Assembly: GCF_000711795.1 (NCBI RefSeq)
Contig: NZ_JONH01000018.1
Span: 24,387 to 88,386, forward strand
Direction: 5' to 3'
From: Vibrio pacinii DSM 19139
GTDB lineage: Bacteria > Pseudomonadota > Gammaproteobacteria > Enterobacterales > Vibrionaceae
Length of the DNA stretch: 64,000 nucleotides
Of this stretch, positions 9,035 through 18,097 are shown piece by piece. The notes under the pieces were generated by a model. That model had not been told where the DNA came from, did no database searches, and worked only from the letters and a program-made list of their open reading frames with translations. How positions within the stretch are numbered: position 1 is the first letter of the stretch; each line of letters opens with the position of its first letter. The position numbers and the translations under genes are program-made.

Positions 9035-11830
9035 ATGGCTCATATCCCTGATAATCCGTTAATACTCATCGACGGTTCTTCTTACCTTTACCGCGCTTTT
9101 CATGCTTATCCTGGCACCATGAGTAATGGTGATATACCGACCAACGCCGTTTACGGTGTGGTTAATATGCTGCGCAGTATGATGCGTCAATTTGCGTCGG
9201 ATCGTATGGCCGTGGTGTTTGATGCAAAAGGTAAAACTTTCCGTGATGATATGTATCCGGAATATAAAGCCAATCGTCCGCCGATGCCGGATGATCTACG
9301 TTGCCAAATCGAGCCTTTACATAATGTTATCCGTGCCATGGGGCTTCCCTTGATTTGTGTTCCAGGCGTTGAAGCGGATGATGTGATCGGTACTTTAGCC
9401 CATCAAGCATCTCAAAATGGTGTCCCTGTGCTGATCAGTACTGGCGATAAAGATATGGCCCAGCTGGTGGATGAGAACGTTACTTTGATCAACACCATGA
9501 CGAATGTTGTGCTTGATCGTGAAGGGGTGATTGAGAAGTTTGGTATTCCTCCCGAATTGATCATCGATTATCTAGCCTTGATGGGCGATAAAGTCGATAA
9601 CATTCCGGGGGTTCCGGGTGTCGGCGATAAAACCGCGACGGCTTTGTTACAGGGCATTGGCAGCCTAGAGAAAATTTATCAAAATCTCGATGATATTGCT
9701 GCGCTTGGTTTCCGTGGTTCCAAGACCATGGCGAAAAAACTCATCGACAATAAAGACAATGCGATGCTCTCGTATGAGCTAGCGACCATCAAATTGGATG
9801 TTGAGCTAGAGCAAGACTACGACGCGTTGCTCAAGAGCGTGCCGAACAAAGACGAGCTGGTTAAATTGTACGGTGAGTTGGTATTCAAGTCATGGCTCAA
9901 CGAGCTACTTGAAGGTGGCACTGGTGTGGTCGAAGCCGACGAAAAGTCAGGCGCAATGCGTAACTCGGGGTCAGTGACAAACGCGCCTGAGCTCAATGTC
10001 TCAGCAGTCAACATCGATCGTAGCCAATACCAAACGATTTTAGATCAAGAGACGTTCAATATTTGGCTCGATAAGCTTAAAGCGGCGGATGTGTTTGCCT
10101 TCGATACCGAGACCGATAGCCTCAACTACATGGTGGCTAATCTCGTCGGGGTCTCGTTTGCGGTCGAAGAGGGGGTGGCAGCGTATGTACCTGTGGCGCA
10201 CGACTACCTAGATGCCCCGCAACAGCTTGACCGTGATTGGGTTCTAGCACAACTCAAGCCGATCTTAGAAGATGACTCGCAAGCCAAAGTAGGACAAAAC
10301 CTCAAATATGATGCAAGCGTATTGGCTCGATACGACATTGAATTGAAAGGTATCAAATACGACACCATGTTGGCTTCGTATGTTTACAACAGTGTTGGCG
10401 GTAAACATGACATGGACAGCTTAGCACTGCGCTTTTTGCAACATAGCTGTATTTCTTTCGAGCAAATCGCAGGCAAAGGCAAAAAGCAGCTCACCTTCAA
10501 TCAAATTGAACTCGACCAAGCTGCGCCTTATGCGGCCGAAGATGCAGATGTGACGCTACGTTTGCACAAGCGCTTAATGGAAAACATCGACCAGGACGAA
10601 AAACTCAAAGCGGTTTATGAGCAAATCGAAGTCCCTTTAGTGCCTGTGCTTTCACGTATTGAACGTACTGGTGTATTGATTGATGATATGAAGCTGGCCA
10701 CGCAATCACAAGAGATAGCTCAGCGTCTTGACCAGCTTGAACAAAAGGCTTACGAGGTTGCCGAGCAAGAGTTCAATATGAACTCTCCCAAGCAACTGCA
10801 AGCGATTTTGTTTGAGAAAATGGGACTTCCCGTGGTGAAGAAGACGCCATCAGGTACGCCATCGACCAACGAAGAGGTGTTGCAAGAGTTAGCACTTGAT
10901 TACCCACTACCAAAGCTGATTTTAGAATATCGTGGTTTAGCCAAGCTAAAGTCGACCTATACCGACAAATTGCCGAAGATGATTAACCCTGAAACTGGGC
11001 GTGTTCACACCTCATATCATCAAGCGGTTACAGCGACTGGGCGTCTTTCATCGACCGATCCAAACTTGCAGAATATTCCAATTCGTAATGAAGAGGGGCG
11101 CCGCATTCGCCAAGCATTCATTGCCCCGCATGGTTATAAGATCATGGCCGTCGACTATTCGCAAATTGAACTGCGCATTATGGCCCACTTATCGGGCGAT
11201 AAGGCACTGTTGGAAGCGTTCCAACAAGGTAAAGATATTCATACCGCCACCGCCGCTGAGATCATCGGTGTTGATATTGAACAGGTCACCAGCGAACAGC
11301 GTCGTCGTGCTAAAGCGGTTAACTTTGGTTTGATTTATGGCATGAGTGCGTTCGGTCTGGCCAAACAGTTGGGCATTCCACGCGGTGAAGCGCAGCACTA
11401 TATCGATACCTATTTTGAACGTTATCCTGGTGTTATGCACTATATGGAAGACACGCGCAGCGCAGCATCGGAACAAGGTTACGTTGAAACCATTTTTGGT
11501 CGCCGTTTACACCTGCCAGAAATTAAGTCACGTAATGGCATGCGTCGCAAAGCGGCTGAGCGCGCGGCGATTAACGCTCCCATGCAGGGAACGGCAGCGG
11601 ATATCATTAAAAAGGCGATGTTGCTGGTTGCTGACTGGATTGAGCAACATGGCGATGGTCGAGTGAAGTTACTGATGCAGGTACACGATGAGCTGGTTTT
11701 TGAAGTTAAAGAGTCAGCTTTGGCCGAAATTGAAAGTAAAGTACAACAATTGATGGAGTCTGCCGCCCAACTAAACGTTCCATTGGTGGCTGAGTCAGGC
11801 CACGGTGACAACTGGGATCAGGCCCACTAG
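9035..11830 (+). CDS. polA: DNA polymerase I
   Basis: Removes RNA primers and fills gaps in replication and excision repair. The 931-aa protein has an N-terminal 5'-3' nuclease domain ([38 protein letters not shown]), a 3'-5' exonuclease domain opening with [13 protein letters not shown] at about residue 350, and the polymerase domain with [55 protein letters not shown] and [10 protein letters not shown]. Length agrees with E. coli PolA (928 aa). The start at 9035 ([16 protein letters not shown]) agrees with homologues. A terminator follows, then spf. Confidence 0.98.
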   Translation: MAHIPDNPLILIDGSSYLYRAFHAYPGTMSNGDIPTNAVYGVVNMLRSMMRQFASDRMAVVFDAKGKTFRDDMYPEYKANRPPMPDDLRCQIEPLHNVIRAMGLPLICVPGVEADDVIGTLAHQASQNGVPVLISTGDKDMAQLVDENVTLINTMTNVVLDREGVIEKFGIPPELIIDYLALMGDKVDNIPGVPGVGDKTATALLQGIGSLEKIYQNLDDIAALGFRGSKTMAKKLIDNKDNAMLSYELATIKLDVELEQDYDALLKSVPNKDELVKLYGELVFKSWLNELLEGGTGVVEADEKSGAMRNSGSVTNAPELNVSAVNIDRSQYQTILDQETFNIWLDKLKAADVFAFDTETDSLNYMVANLVGVSFAVEEGVAAYVPVAHDYLDAPQQLDRDWVLAQLKPILEDDSQAKVGQNLKYDASVLARYDIELKGIKYDTMLASYVYNSVGGKHDMDSLALRFLQHSCISFEQIAGKGKKQLTFNQIELDQAAPYAAEDADVTLRLHKRLMENIDQDEKLKAVYEQIEVPLVPVLSRIERTGVLIDDMKLATQSQEIAQRLDQLEQKAYEVAEQEFNMNSPKQLQAILFEKMGLPVVKKTPSGTPSTNEEVLQELALDYPLPKLILEYRGLAKLKSTYTDKLPKMINPETGRVHTSYHQAVTATGRLSSTDPNLQNIPIRNEEGRRIRQAFIAPHGYKIMAVDYSQIELRIMAHLSGDKALLEAFQQGKDIHTATAAEIIGVDIEQVTSEQRRRAKAVNFGLIYGMSAFGLAKQLGIPRGEAQHYIDTYFERYPGVMHYMEDTRSAASEQGYVETIFGRRLHLPEIKSRNGMRRKAAERAAINAPMQGTAADIIKKAMLLVADWIEQHGDGRVKLLMQVHDELVFEVKESALAEIESKVQQLMESAAQLNVPLVAESGHGDNWDQAH

Positions 11831-11863
11831 ACATAAAAGTCGCAAAAACAACGCAATAACATG

Positions 11864-11891
11864 AGCCAGTGCACAAACACTGGCTTTTTTT
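11864..11891 (+). terminator. polA terminator
   Basis: AGCCAGTG / CACTGGCT stem (11864-11871 and 11878-11885) followed by TTTTTTT. Confidence 0.88.
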
Positions 11892-12005
11892 ACACCTAAA
11901 AGAAGTTACGCACCTGCTGGTTGATATGTAGTTTAACAAAACTATCATGAAAAAAAGTTACAAAAGTGGTTTTCATTTCTGACCAATTGTTGTACATTAT
12001 TCGAC

Positions 12006-12113
12006 GTAGGGTACAGAGGTAAGATGTTCTATCTTTCAGACCTTTTGTTTCACGTTATTGGATTAGGCTGATTCAGCCGCCCCAGTCAGCTTTTGACTGG
12101 GGCGTTTTTTATT
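12006..12113 (+). ncRNA. spf: Spot 42 small RNA
   Basis: Hfq-dependent small RNA that, in E. coli, is repressed by CRP-cAMP and down-regulates secondary-carbon-source genes. The 5' segment GTAGGGTACAGAGGTAAGAT and the following TTCTATCTTTCAGACC are the same as in E. coli spf. The 3' terminator CGCCCCAGTCA / TGACTGGGGCG plus T-run (12078-12110) is also conserved. Length is about 108 nt. A -10 like TACATT (11993-11998) is well placed. It lies between polA and engB as in enterobacteria. Confidence 0.96.
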
Positions 12114-12435
12114 GGGCCAAAGAAAATTTTTCATGCTACTTTTCACCGCGATTTCCCTCTTTTAACGCCACGTTATTCAACGTTTATTTACTTTTTCTAA
12201 TGTCGACTCCTGGTCAGTGTGAATGTGTAATTTTGCAAAACTTTGTAACTTTATACCAATCACACTTTGGTTATTTTGATTCGAAAATCAAAGTGGCTCA
12301 ATCGGCAAGAAAAGTCGCAAACCATAAATAAAGATAAATTTATCAGTGGGTTAGTCTACAAATAATGAAGAGGTTTGTCGTGAGGGTGGTTTAGTCTAGG
12401 TGATTGATTTACATCGCGAGATGCATAATGCTTAG

Positions 12436-12502
12436 CAGATAATAACTAATAACGATTATTTCTCTCCCATTGCCCCGCCAGGATGGTGGGGCTCTTTATT
12501 TC
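12436..12502 (+). ncRNA. Candidate short sRNA downstream of spf
   Basis: An isolated intrinsic terminator, GCCCCGCCA-GGA-TGGTGGGGC (12472-12492) followed by TCTTTATTTC, stands in the spf-engB gap with no gene in front of it on the plus strand. A CATAAT -10-like box (12424-12429) would give a transcript of about 60 nt ending there. The hairpin loop is GGA, the core of CsrA sites. A short sRNA next to spf has been reported in Aliivibrio salmonicida; I cannot tell from sequence alone whether this is its counterpart. Confidence 0.45.
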
Positions 12503-12523
12503 TTCAGCAATAAAAATGAGCAA

Positions 12524-12554
12524 CAAAAAAAGCCCCACCAAAATTGGCAGGGCT
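12524..12554 (-). terminator. engB terminator
   Basis: On the minus strand AGCCC..CCAA / TTGG..GGGCT forms a stem (12531-12554) followed by seven T's (12524-12530). It lies just beyond the engB stop. Confidence 0.8.
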
Positions 12555-12573
12555 AAGATTCTATTGCATAGCG

Positions 12574-13266
12574 TTATTGTTGTTCGTCGCTATCTACATC
12601 CACTGACTCTGTTTGATCCACTGACTCTGCTTCGATGACATCATCAGTCATTTGCGCAGCAATCGCGGGTGCAAACCAAGTATCAAGCTTATTGCGTAAC
12701 ACATCAACGCCGATGCCTTTAAGTGATGAGAATGGGGCAACGTTGACATCGCCACCAAAGCCGATGGCCTCTTGCTGAATTTTTAGCACCTGTGCTTTAC
12801 GTGCGCCGCTTTTCAACTTATCTGCTTTCGTTAATAGCACCTGGACTGGAATACCGCTGTCGACTGCCCAGAAAATCAGTTGTTGGTCGAGGTCTTTCAT
12901 TGGGTGACGGATATCCATCAATACCACTAAGCCCTTTAAACTCTGGCGCTTTTGTAAATACTCACCGAGAGATTTTTGCCATTTCTTTTTCATTTCGAGC
13001 GGGACCTGCGCAAAGCCATAGCCCGGCAAATCAACAATATGGCAACCTTCAGTCACTTTAAATAAGTTGATTAATTGAGTACGACCAGGGGTTTTACTGG
13101 TTTTAGCTAAGTTGCGCTGATTGGTCAGGCGATTTAGAGAGCTTGACTTACCGGCGTTGGAGCGCCCTGCAAACGCAACTTCGATACCTTCATCTTCAGG
13201 CAAATGACGAATATCAGGTGCGCTGGTGATGAAATGCGTGTTTTGATAATGAATTTTTACGCTCAC
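12574..13266 (-). CDS. engB: Ribosome biogenesis GTP-binding protein EngB/YsxC (YihA)
   Basis: Essential GTPase of the TrmE-Era-EngA-EngB-Septin family, involved in 50S ribosome assembly and cell division. The 230-aa protein shows G1 GRSNAGKSS (residues 34-42), G2/G3 region SKTPGRTQ then [10 protein letters not shown], and G4 LTKADKL. An acidic Asp/Glu-rich tail ends the protein. The GTG at 13266 ([12 protein letters not shown]) is preferred because GGAG sits 6 bases upstream. An ATG 4 codons earlier (13278) overlaps that ribosome site. It is divergent from the cytochrome c4 gene. Confidence 0.95.
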   Translation of the reverse strand: MSVKIHYQNTHFITSAPDIRHLPEDEGIEVAFAGRSNAGKSSSLNRLTNQRNLAKTSKTPGRTQLINLFKVTEGCHIVDLPGYGFAQVPLEMKKKWQKSLGEYLQKRQSLKGLVVLMDIRHPMKDLDQQLIFWAVDSGIPVQVLLTKADKLKSGARKAQVLKIQQEAIGFGGDVNVAPFSSLKGIGVDVLRNKLDTWFAPAIAAQMTDDVIEAESVDQTESVDVDSDEQQ

Positions 13267-13414
13267 TGTTAACTCCATCTCGACTTTGTGTAGTCGATTG
13301 ATTACTTTTTTGTGAAATTGTGTAAAATAACCGTGCTCGGCATAAGGTCGCCTATTGTACCATGAGTGTTAACGCAGAGTGGTACCGGAAGCTTGATAAT
13401 TATAATGGAATGTC

Positions 13415-14032
13415 ATGAAGAAATTAGCGCTAATCTTGAGTCTTTTAGCCAGCTGCTCTGTGTGGGCCCAAGGCAGCATCGAAGCTGGTAAAGCAAAATC
13501 CCAAACGTGTGTTGCCTGCCACGGTGCTGATGGCAACAGTCAACTCGCTATGTACCCTAAACTTGCAGGTCAGCATGCTAAATACCTAGAAAAGCAGCTC
13601 AAAGATCTCAAGCTAGGTATGACTAGCAATGGTAAGCAAGGTCGTTACGATCCTGTGATGAGTGGTATGGCTATGCCACTGTCTGAGCAAGATATGCAAG
13701 ACCTTGCTGCTTATTACGCTTCTTTGCCAATTTCTAGCAACTCAACGCCAGAAAATGTTGTCAAAAAAGGTAAGGCCCTCTACACAGCCGGTGATGCAGA
13801 GCGTGGTTTAGCCGCATGTATCGCTTGTCATGGTCCTCGTGGTAATGGTACTGAGCTTTCAGGTTTTCCTAAAATCTCTGGCCAACACGCCGACTACATC
13901 AAGGCTCAGCTTGAAAAATTCCGCGATGGAAATCGTGACAACGATATGAACGCGATGATGCGTGATATCGCTAAGAAGCTGACTGATGAAGATATCGATA
14001 CTCTTTCTAAATACGTTGGTGGCCTACACTAA
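13415..14032 (+). CDS. Cytochrome c4 (dihaem)
   Basis: Periplasmic dihaem electron carrier that can feed terminal oxidases of the aerobic chain. The 205-aa precursor has a signal peptide (cleaved near VWAQG, residue 19) and two homologous cytochrome c halves, each with one CXXCH haem site: CVACH (residues 32-36) and CIACH (135-139). The ligand-methionine loops read DPVMSGMAMPLS and NDMNAMMRDIA. Size and two-domain layout are those of cytochrome c4. It is a single gene, divergent from engB and followed by a terminator. Confidence 0.93.
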   Translation: MKKLALILSLLASCSVWAQGSIEAGKAKSQTCVACHGADGNSQLAMYPKLAGQHAKYLEKQLKDLKLGMTSNGKQGRYDPVMSGMAMPLSEQDMQDLAAYYASLPISSNSTPENVVKKGKALYTAGDAERGLAACIACHGPRGNGTELSGFPKISGQHADYIKAQLEKFRDGNRDNDMNAMMRDIAKKLTDEDIDTLSKYVGGLH

Positions 14033-14068
14033 GCCCTACTTATTCGTTCGAGCACAAAGTTGTACTGA

Positions 14069-14097
14069 AAAAGCCCAAACTTAGGTTTGGGCTTTTT
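14069..14097 (+). terminator. Cytochrome c4 terminator
   Basis: AAAAGCCCAAAC-TTAG-GTTTGGGCTTTTT, a 12-bp perfect stem with T-run. Confidence 0.9.
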
Positions 14098-14271
14098 CAT
14101 GCGTGCTCGCTCACAGTTAGAGGGTCCTCGCGGTGAGCAATCTAGCGATTGTACTTGTAAGAGATCGTCCATACTTGTTGCTTGATACGACGCGCTTCGA
14201 TTGATAAATGATTGAAAAATAAAGGTCTAAGATTCGGCTGAAAAAAATAGCGGTTTTTTGCTATTCGTGGA

Positions 14272-14299
14272 TTGCATCAAGTTGGTAACGCGATAAAGT
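14272..14299 (+). promoter_or_regulatory. Predicted promoter of the CsrC-like RNA
   Basis: TTGCAT (14272-14277) and TAAAGT (14294-14299) with 16 bases between. A half-match to the UvrY/VarA (GacA) box, TGTAAG, lies about 150 bases upstream of the predicted start (14156-14161), but its other half is poor. Tentative. Confidence 0.35.
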
Positions 14300-14305
14300 G
14301 AAGTC

Positions 14306-14647
14306 ATCGGCAGGGCGCTGATAGAGGAATTCAGACTAGGACGTCTCCAAGGATTGCGAGTCACGGAGATTCGATAGCATTAAAGGATTAAGAGTCAGCA
14401 GGAAGCTGTCTCGATACGGATGGTCAACTCGTCTAATGGTTCAGACAGGTAACGGATCAGGCTAAGGGATAGCCCAGGTATCAGGAAGTAAAAGGAAAGC
14501 CAAAATTCACCAGGATGGTGGCAAACAACACCTTTTGGCAGGGAAAGCACAAAAAACAAATGGAATATTGATGCACACAAGTCTGTGCAACACAGTTTTG
14601 CCAATCGGCATTTAGGAAGCGATAGAGATACTCTATCGCTTTTTTTA
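14306..14647 (+). ncRNA. csrC: CsrB/CsrC-family regulatory RNA (CsrA sponge)
   Basis: A 340-nt intergenic stretch with no convincing reading frame carries about 15 GGA triplets (many as AGGA or ACGGA, several in hairpin-loop settings such as AAGGGATAGCCC). It ends at a strong terminator, AGCGATAGAG-ATA-CTCTATCGCT plus T-run (14618-14647). This is the signature of Csr RNAs, which bind and titrate CsrA. E. coli csrC lies between engB and yihI; this RNA lies between the same genes, with cytochrome c4 and a methyltransferase added. The 5' end is inferred. Vibrio names differ (CsrB/C/D or B1-B4), so the symbol is by synteny. Confidence 0.82.
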
Positions 14648-14744
14648 TTGCTATTTTTTAATAATCGCTGATTATTTGCGCAATAGTACTCCACTCTGAC
14701 CTGACTTTCTGGTATGTTTCGCATCCCTGTTTGAGGATGTATTC

Positions 14745-15383
14745 ATGCACAATTGTCCCCTTTGTCAAAGCTTGGACACAGAGCACTATTTTGCAGATAA
14801 GCGTCGTGCCTATCTTCAATGTCAGCAATGTGCTTTGGTGTTTGTCAATCCAGAGCAACGTCTTGATGCAAAGCAAGAGAAAGCACACTACGATTTGCAT
14901 GAGAATGATCCAAATGACGCTGGGTATCGAGGCTTTTTATCACGAGTTGCCGACCCGATATTAACGCGCATTGAGCCACATTCTCACGGGTTAGATTTTG
15001 GTTGTGGTCCTGGTCCAACATTATCGTTAATGTTGCAAGAGCAGGGACACACCATGAGTTTGTACGATATCTACTATCACTCAGATACTGAGGTATTGCA
15101 GAAAACGTATGACTTTATGACTGCCACCGAAGTCATCGAGCACTTATATGAGCCCAACAAAGTGTGGCAGCAATGGTTGAATTTAGTTAAGCCAGGAGGC
15201 TGGATTGGTCTAATGACCAAGATGGTTAAGGATGTAGAAGCGTTTGCGGCATGGCATTATAAGAATGATCCCACCCACGTGGTGTTCTTTAGCCGAGCAA
15301 CGTTTCACTTTCTGGCAGAGCGGGATCAGCTCGAGCTTGAATTTATTGGTAATGATGTAATTTTACTGAGGAAAGCCCAGTAA
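14745..15383 (+). CDS. Class I SAM-dependent methyltransferase with N-terminal zinc ribbon
   Basis: Predicted methyltransferase of 212 aa with unknown substrate. The N-terminus holds two CxxC pairs (Cys4/Cys7 and Cys26/Cys29), a likely zinc ribbon. The SAM motif LDFGCGPGPT is at residues 83-92. MTATEVIEHLYEP and LVKPGGWIGLMTKM match post-motif elements of small-molecule methyltransferases. Its stop overlaps the yihI ATG (TAATG), so the two are probably co-translated. The paired zinc ribbon resembles that of the 23S rRNA methyltransferase RlmA, but I cannot assign the substrate. Confidence 0.85.
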   Translation: MHNCPLCQSLDTEHYFADKRRAYLQCQQCALVFVNPEQRLDAKQEKAHYDLHENDPNDAGYRGFLSRVADPILTRIEPHSHGLDFGCGPGPTLSLMLQEQGHTMSLYDIYYHSDTEVLQKTYDFMTATEVIEHLYEPNKVWQQWLNLVKPGGWIGLMTKMVKDVEAFAAWHYKNDPTHVVFFSRATFHFLAERDQLELEFIGNDVILLRKAQ

Positions 15384-15943
15384 TGAGCCGTAGTAAAAAA
15401 GCAAGATCAGGCGGTAATGGCGACGTAGTCGTAGTACGTAACCGCTCGCAAGCCGACGTTGAAGGTCGTTTGCGTAAAAAAGATAAAAAGCGCAAAGGTT
15501 TAAAAACGGGTAACCGTCACTCTGACGCACAAAATGAACAGCAGAACTCTGCAGGCCAAAAACGTGACCCACGTTTGGGCAGCAAGAAAAAAATTCCACT
15601 GATTGTTGAAGCGGCGAAGAAACCAACTAAGGTTGAACGTCGTATAAGTGCAGAGAAAGAGCTGGAAATATTGGAAAACGATGCACAGCTCAACGTATTG
15701 CTTGATCGTTTAGACAATGGTGACAAGCTCGGTATGGGTCTGCAGAAGTACGTTGACGAGAAGCTTGCTCGTATCGAAGTATTGATGAGACAACTTGGTA
15801 TTTACCAAGAAGAATCACAAGACGAGATTGAACCAGAAGTCGTCGTGCCTGCTGCGGCAAAGAAACCGAGCAAAAAAGCCGACTCTGATGAAGCATTATT
15901 GTCTCAGTTCGAGAGTTTAGACCTGAATCAATTTAAAGGGTAA
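15383..15943 (+). CDS. yihI: Der GTPase-activating protein YihI
   Basis: YihI stimulates the GTPase Der (EngA) and so modulates 50S ribosome assembly. The 186-aa protein is highly basic at the N-terminus (SRSKKARSGG, RLRKKDKKRKGLKTGNRH) and acidic in the C-terminal half (KELEILENDAQLNVLLDRLDNG), as in the family. Position upstream of hemN, with a csrC-like RNA nearby, matches E. coli. Its start overlaps the methyltransferase stop; a DUF2489 gene follows after 9 bases. Confidence 0.92.
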   Translation: MSRSKKARSGGNGDVVVVRNRSQADVEGRLRKKDKKRKGLKTGNRHSDAQNEQQNSAGQKRDPRLGSKKKIPLIVEAAKKPTKVERRISAEKELEILENDAQLNVLLDRLDNGDKLGMGLQKYVDEKLARIEVLMRQLGIYQEESQDEIEPEVVVPAAAKKPSKKADSDEALLSQFESLDLNQFKG

Positions 15944-15952
15944 AAGAGCACT

Positions 15953-16441
15953 ATGAATGTAACCTTATTAGCCATTGCTGGCGGAGCGATTATTCTCGGT
16001 CTGGCCGTTTATGCGGGTTACCTTCTGCTCCAGCTTAAGAAGCAAAAGGATTTGCAGTTGCAGCACCACAAGCTTGCCATTGAGAAGCGTAATGCCAATA
16101 TCTTTGAAAGCGTGAGTGTTCTTTGCTTAGCCGGTATCCAAGAGCAGTGTGACCTGTCAGAAATCAGTATTCGTGTTTATAACATCATGGACTATGTTCA
16201 GGGTGAAGACCGTGTCGATTTCGACCAAGAGTTTCCAGCGACTTCAGAGCTGTTCCATATCGTTAAAGATATGCCACGCGGCGAAGAAAGGCAGCAACTT
16301 GACAAGCAACAGCGCATGAAGCACAACCTTGAGCGCCACAAAGCAGAAGCGCGCCTTCAACAAGACATTATTGAAGAACTTAAGCGCCTGCAGAAAAAGA
16401 TTCAGCCACTGAACAATCAGATCAACATTCAAATGATCTAA
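15953..16441 (+). CDS. DUF2489 domain-containing protein
   Basis: A 162-aa protein of unknown function, apparently the DUF2489 family. It has one N-terminal membrane helix (LLAIAGGAIILGLAVYAGYLLLQL, residues 4-27), followed by a soluble, helical, coiled-coil-like body rich in Gln/Glu/Lys. A conserved core reads ANIFESVSVLCLAGIQEQCD. It follows yihI by 9 bases in an apparent operon. No enzymatic motif is visible. The family assignment is from memory of the sequence type. Confidence 0.75.
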   Translation: MNVTLLAIAGGAIILGLAVYAGYLLLQLKKQKDLQLQHHKLAIEKRNANIFESVSVLCLAGIQEQCDLSEISIRVYNIMDYVQGEDRVDFDQEFPATSELFHIVKDMPRGEERQQLDKQQRMKHNLERHKAEARLQQDIIEELKRLQKKIQPLNNQINIQMI

Positions 16442-16447
16442 GCGTGT

Positions 16448-16481
16448 CTCGATCACTCACTCTAAAAGGGTAGTGATCGAG
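16448..16481 (+). terminator. Hairpin after the DUF2489 gene
   Basis: CTCGATCACT (16448-16457) pairs with AGTGATCGAG (16472-16481) over a 14-base loop. No T-run follows, so it may be a weak terminator or a 3' stabilising stem. Confidence 0.45.
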
Positions 16482-16616
16482 TTATCACTTCTGAGTATTG
16501 CTTGTTAAAAAGCAGACTGCCCACCTTCGCGTTCGCATCAGGTGTGGCAAAATAGCCTGCTAATGACATGGCGCCTTGCGCCCAATAAGCACCATAGCCC
16601 AAACGGAAATACCAAC

Positions 16617-18005
16617 ATGTCGCAGCCTGTCGTCGCAAGCCAGCAAATCGTCTGGGATCAAGCCATCCTAGATAAGTACAACTATTCAGGTCCTCGTTAT
16701 ACCTCATATCCGACTGCCTTAGAGTTTCACGAGGCGTTTACGGTAGCGGACTATGACATGGCATGTGCTCAGTATCCGGACAGGCCACTGTCGTTGTATA
16801 TTCACATCCCTTTCTGCCACCAGCTTTGCTACTACTGTGGTTGTAATAAGGTGATCACTCGTCACGCCCATAAAGCGGATGAGTATTTAGATGCGCTTGA
16901 ACTTGAGATCCGCACTCGCGCGGCTTTGATACAACAACGCACAGTTACTCAGCTTCATTTCGGTGGCGGTACGCCCACATTCCTCAGTAAAACGCAGATT
17001 AGCCGCTTGATGGCCATTTTACGTGGTGAATTCTACTTTGAGGCCGATGCGGAGATCAGCATTGAAGTCGATCCACGTGAGATTGATCTCGATGTCCTTG
17101 ACCATTTGCGTAGTGAAGGCTTCAACCGCTTGAGCATTGGTGTCCAAGACTTCAACAAAGAAGTGCAGAAGCTCGTCAACCGAGAGCAAGATGAAGCGTT
17201 CATTTTTGCCATGGTTGAGCGAGCGAATCAGCTCGGTTTCCGCTCGACTAACCTAGATCTTATCTACGGTTTACCTAAGCAAACCAAGCAGTCATTTGCG
17301 AAGACACTAGAACAAGTACTCGAGATGCAGCCAGGTCGTCTATCGATCTTTAACTACGCTCATATGCCGCAACTGTTTGCAGCGCAGCGTAAGATTAAAG
17401 ATGAGGATCTCCCTGCGGCTGATGAAAAAATGGCGATTCTTCAAGATACCATTGCCACTTTGACCAATGATGGTTACCAATTTATTGGTATGGACCACTT
17501 TGCTAAGCCGGATGATGAACTCGCGGTTGCTCAGCGTCAGGGTATTTTGCATCGAAACTTCCAAGGCTATACCACTCAAGGTGAGGCGGATTTGGTCGGT
17601 TTCGGCGTGTCGGCCATCTCTATGGTGGGTGATGCTTATGCGCAGAACCAGAAAGAGCTGAAAAAGTACTACGCGCAAGTCAGCGATCAGCGCCACGCAT
17701 TATGGAAAGGGGTGGCTCTAGATAGTGATGACTTACTTCGTCGTGAAGTGATTAAGCAGCTAATTTGTAACTTTAAGCTCGACAAAACGGCGATCGAATC
17801 TGAGTTTGGCGTTAACTTTAATGCTTACTTTAAGCAAGATCTCGAGTTGCTGCAGACCTTTATCAATGACCAATTGGTTGAGATTGACGATAACGAAATT
17901 CGCGTGACTTTGCGTGGACGTTTGTTGATTCGCAACATCTGTATGTGTTTTGATAAGTATCTAAGAGCGAAGGCGAGACAGCAGCAGTTCTCTCGCGTTA
18001 TCTAA
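16617..18005 (+). CDS. hemN: Oxygen-independent coproporphyrinogen III oxidase HemN
   Basis: Radical-SAM enzyme that decarboxylates coproporphyrinogen III to protoporphyrinogen IX without oxygen. The 462-aa protein has the 4Fe-4S cysteines Cys67, Cys71, Cys74 plus Cys76 in FCHQLCYYCGCNK, the HFGGGTPTFL SAM-binding motif, and the N-terminal SGPRYTSYPTA typical of true HemN rather than the HemW type. E. coli HemN is 457 aa. The ATG at 16617 (MSQPVVASQQ) is preferred over the open frame upstream from 16542, which lacks homology. Confidence 0.97.
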   Translation: MSQPVVASQQIVWDQAILDKYNYSGPRYTSYPTALEFHEAFTVADYDMACAQYPDRPLSLYIHIPFCHQLCYYCGCNKVITRHAHKADEYLDALELEIRTRAALIQQRTVTQLHFGGGTPTFLSKTQISRLMAILRGEFYFEADAEISIEVDPREIDLDVLDHLRSEGFNRLSIGVQDFNKEVQKLVNREQDEAFIFAMVERANQLGFRSTNLDLIYGLPKQTKQSFAKTLEQVLEMQPGRLSIFNYAHMPQLFAAQRKIKDEDLPAADEKMAILQDTIATLTNDGYQFIGMDHFAKPDDELAVAQRQGILHRNFQGYTTQGEADLVGFGVSAISMVGDAYAQNQKELKKYYAQVSDQRHALWKGVALDSDDLLRREVIKQLICNFKLDKTAIESEFGVNFNAYFKQDLELLQTFINDQLVEIDDNEIRVTLRGRLLIRNICMCFDKYLRAKARQQQFSRVI

Positions 18006-18097
18006 ATCTTCTGCGTATTTGAAAATTGCAAGCATCACAAGCCACCGTCTTTCTCTATCTCTGAAAAAACGGTGGCTTTGTTGTATCTGGTGTGGGC

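Noticed and set aside
8677..9051. Open frame of 124 codons before polA
   Set aside because: It begins inside the RyhB terminator, runs through the DnaA-box/GATC cluster and overlaps the polA start. It has no ribosome site and its composition (many Cys, Trp, Ile) is not protein-like.
13401..13406. TATAAT just before the cytochrome c4 start
   Set aside because: It lies only 9 bases from the ATG, so as a -10 it would give an almost leaderless mRNA. No -35 partner fits; read as chance.
14395..14724. Minus-strand open frames opposite the CsrC-like RNA
   Set aside because: No ribosome site, low-complexity hydrophobic and Cys-rich translation, and the region is explained by the RNA gene on the other strand.
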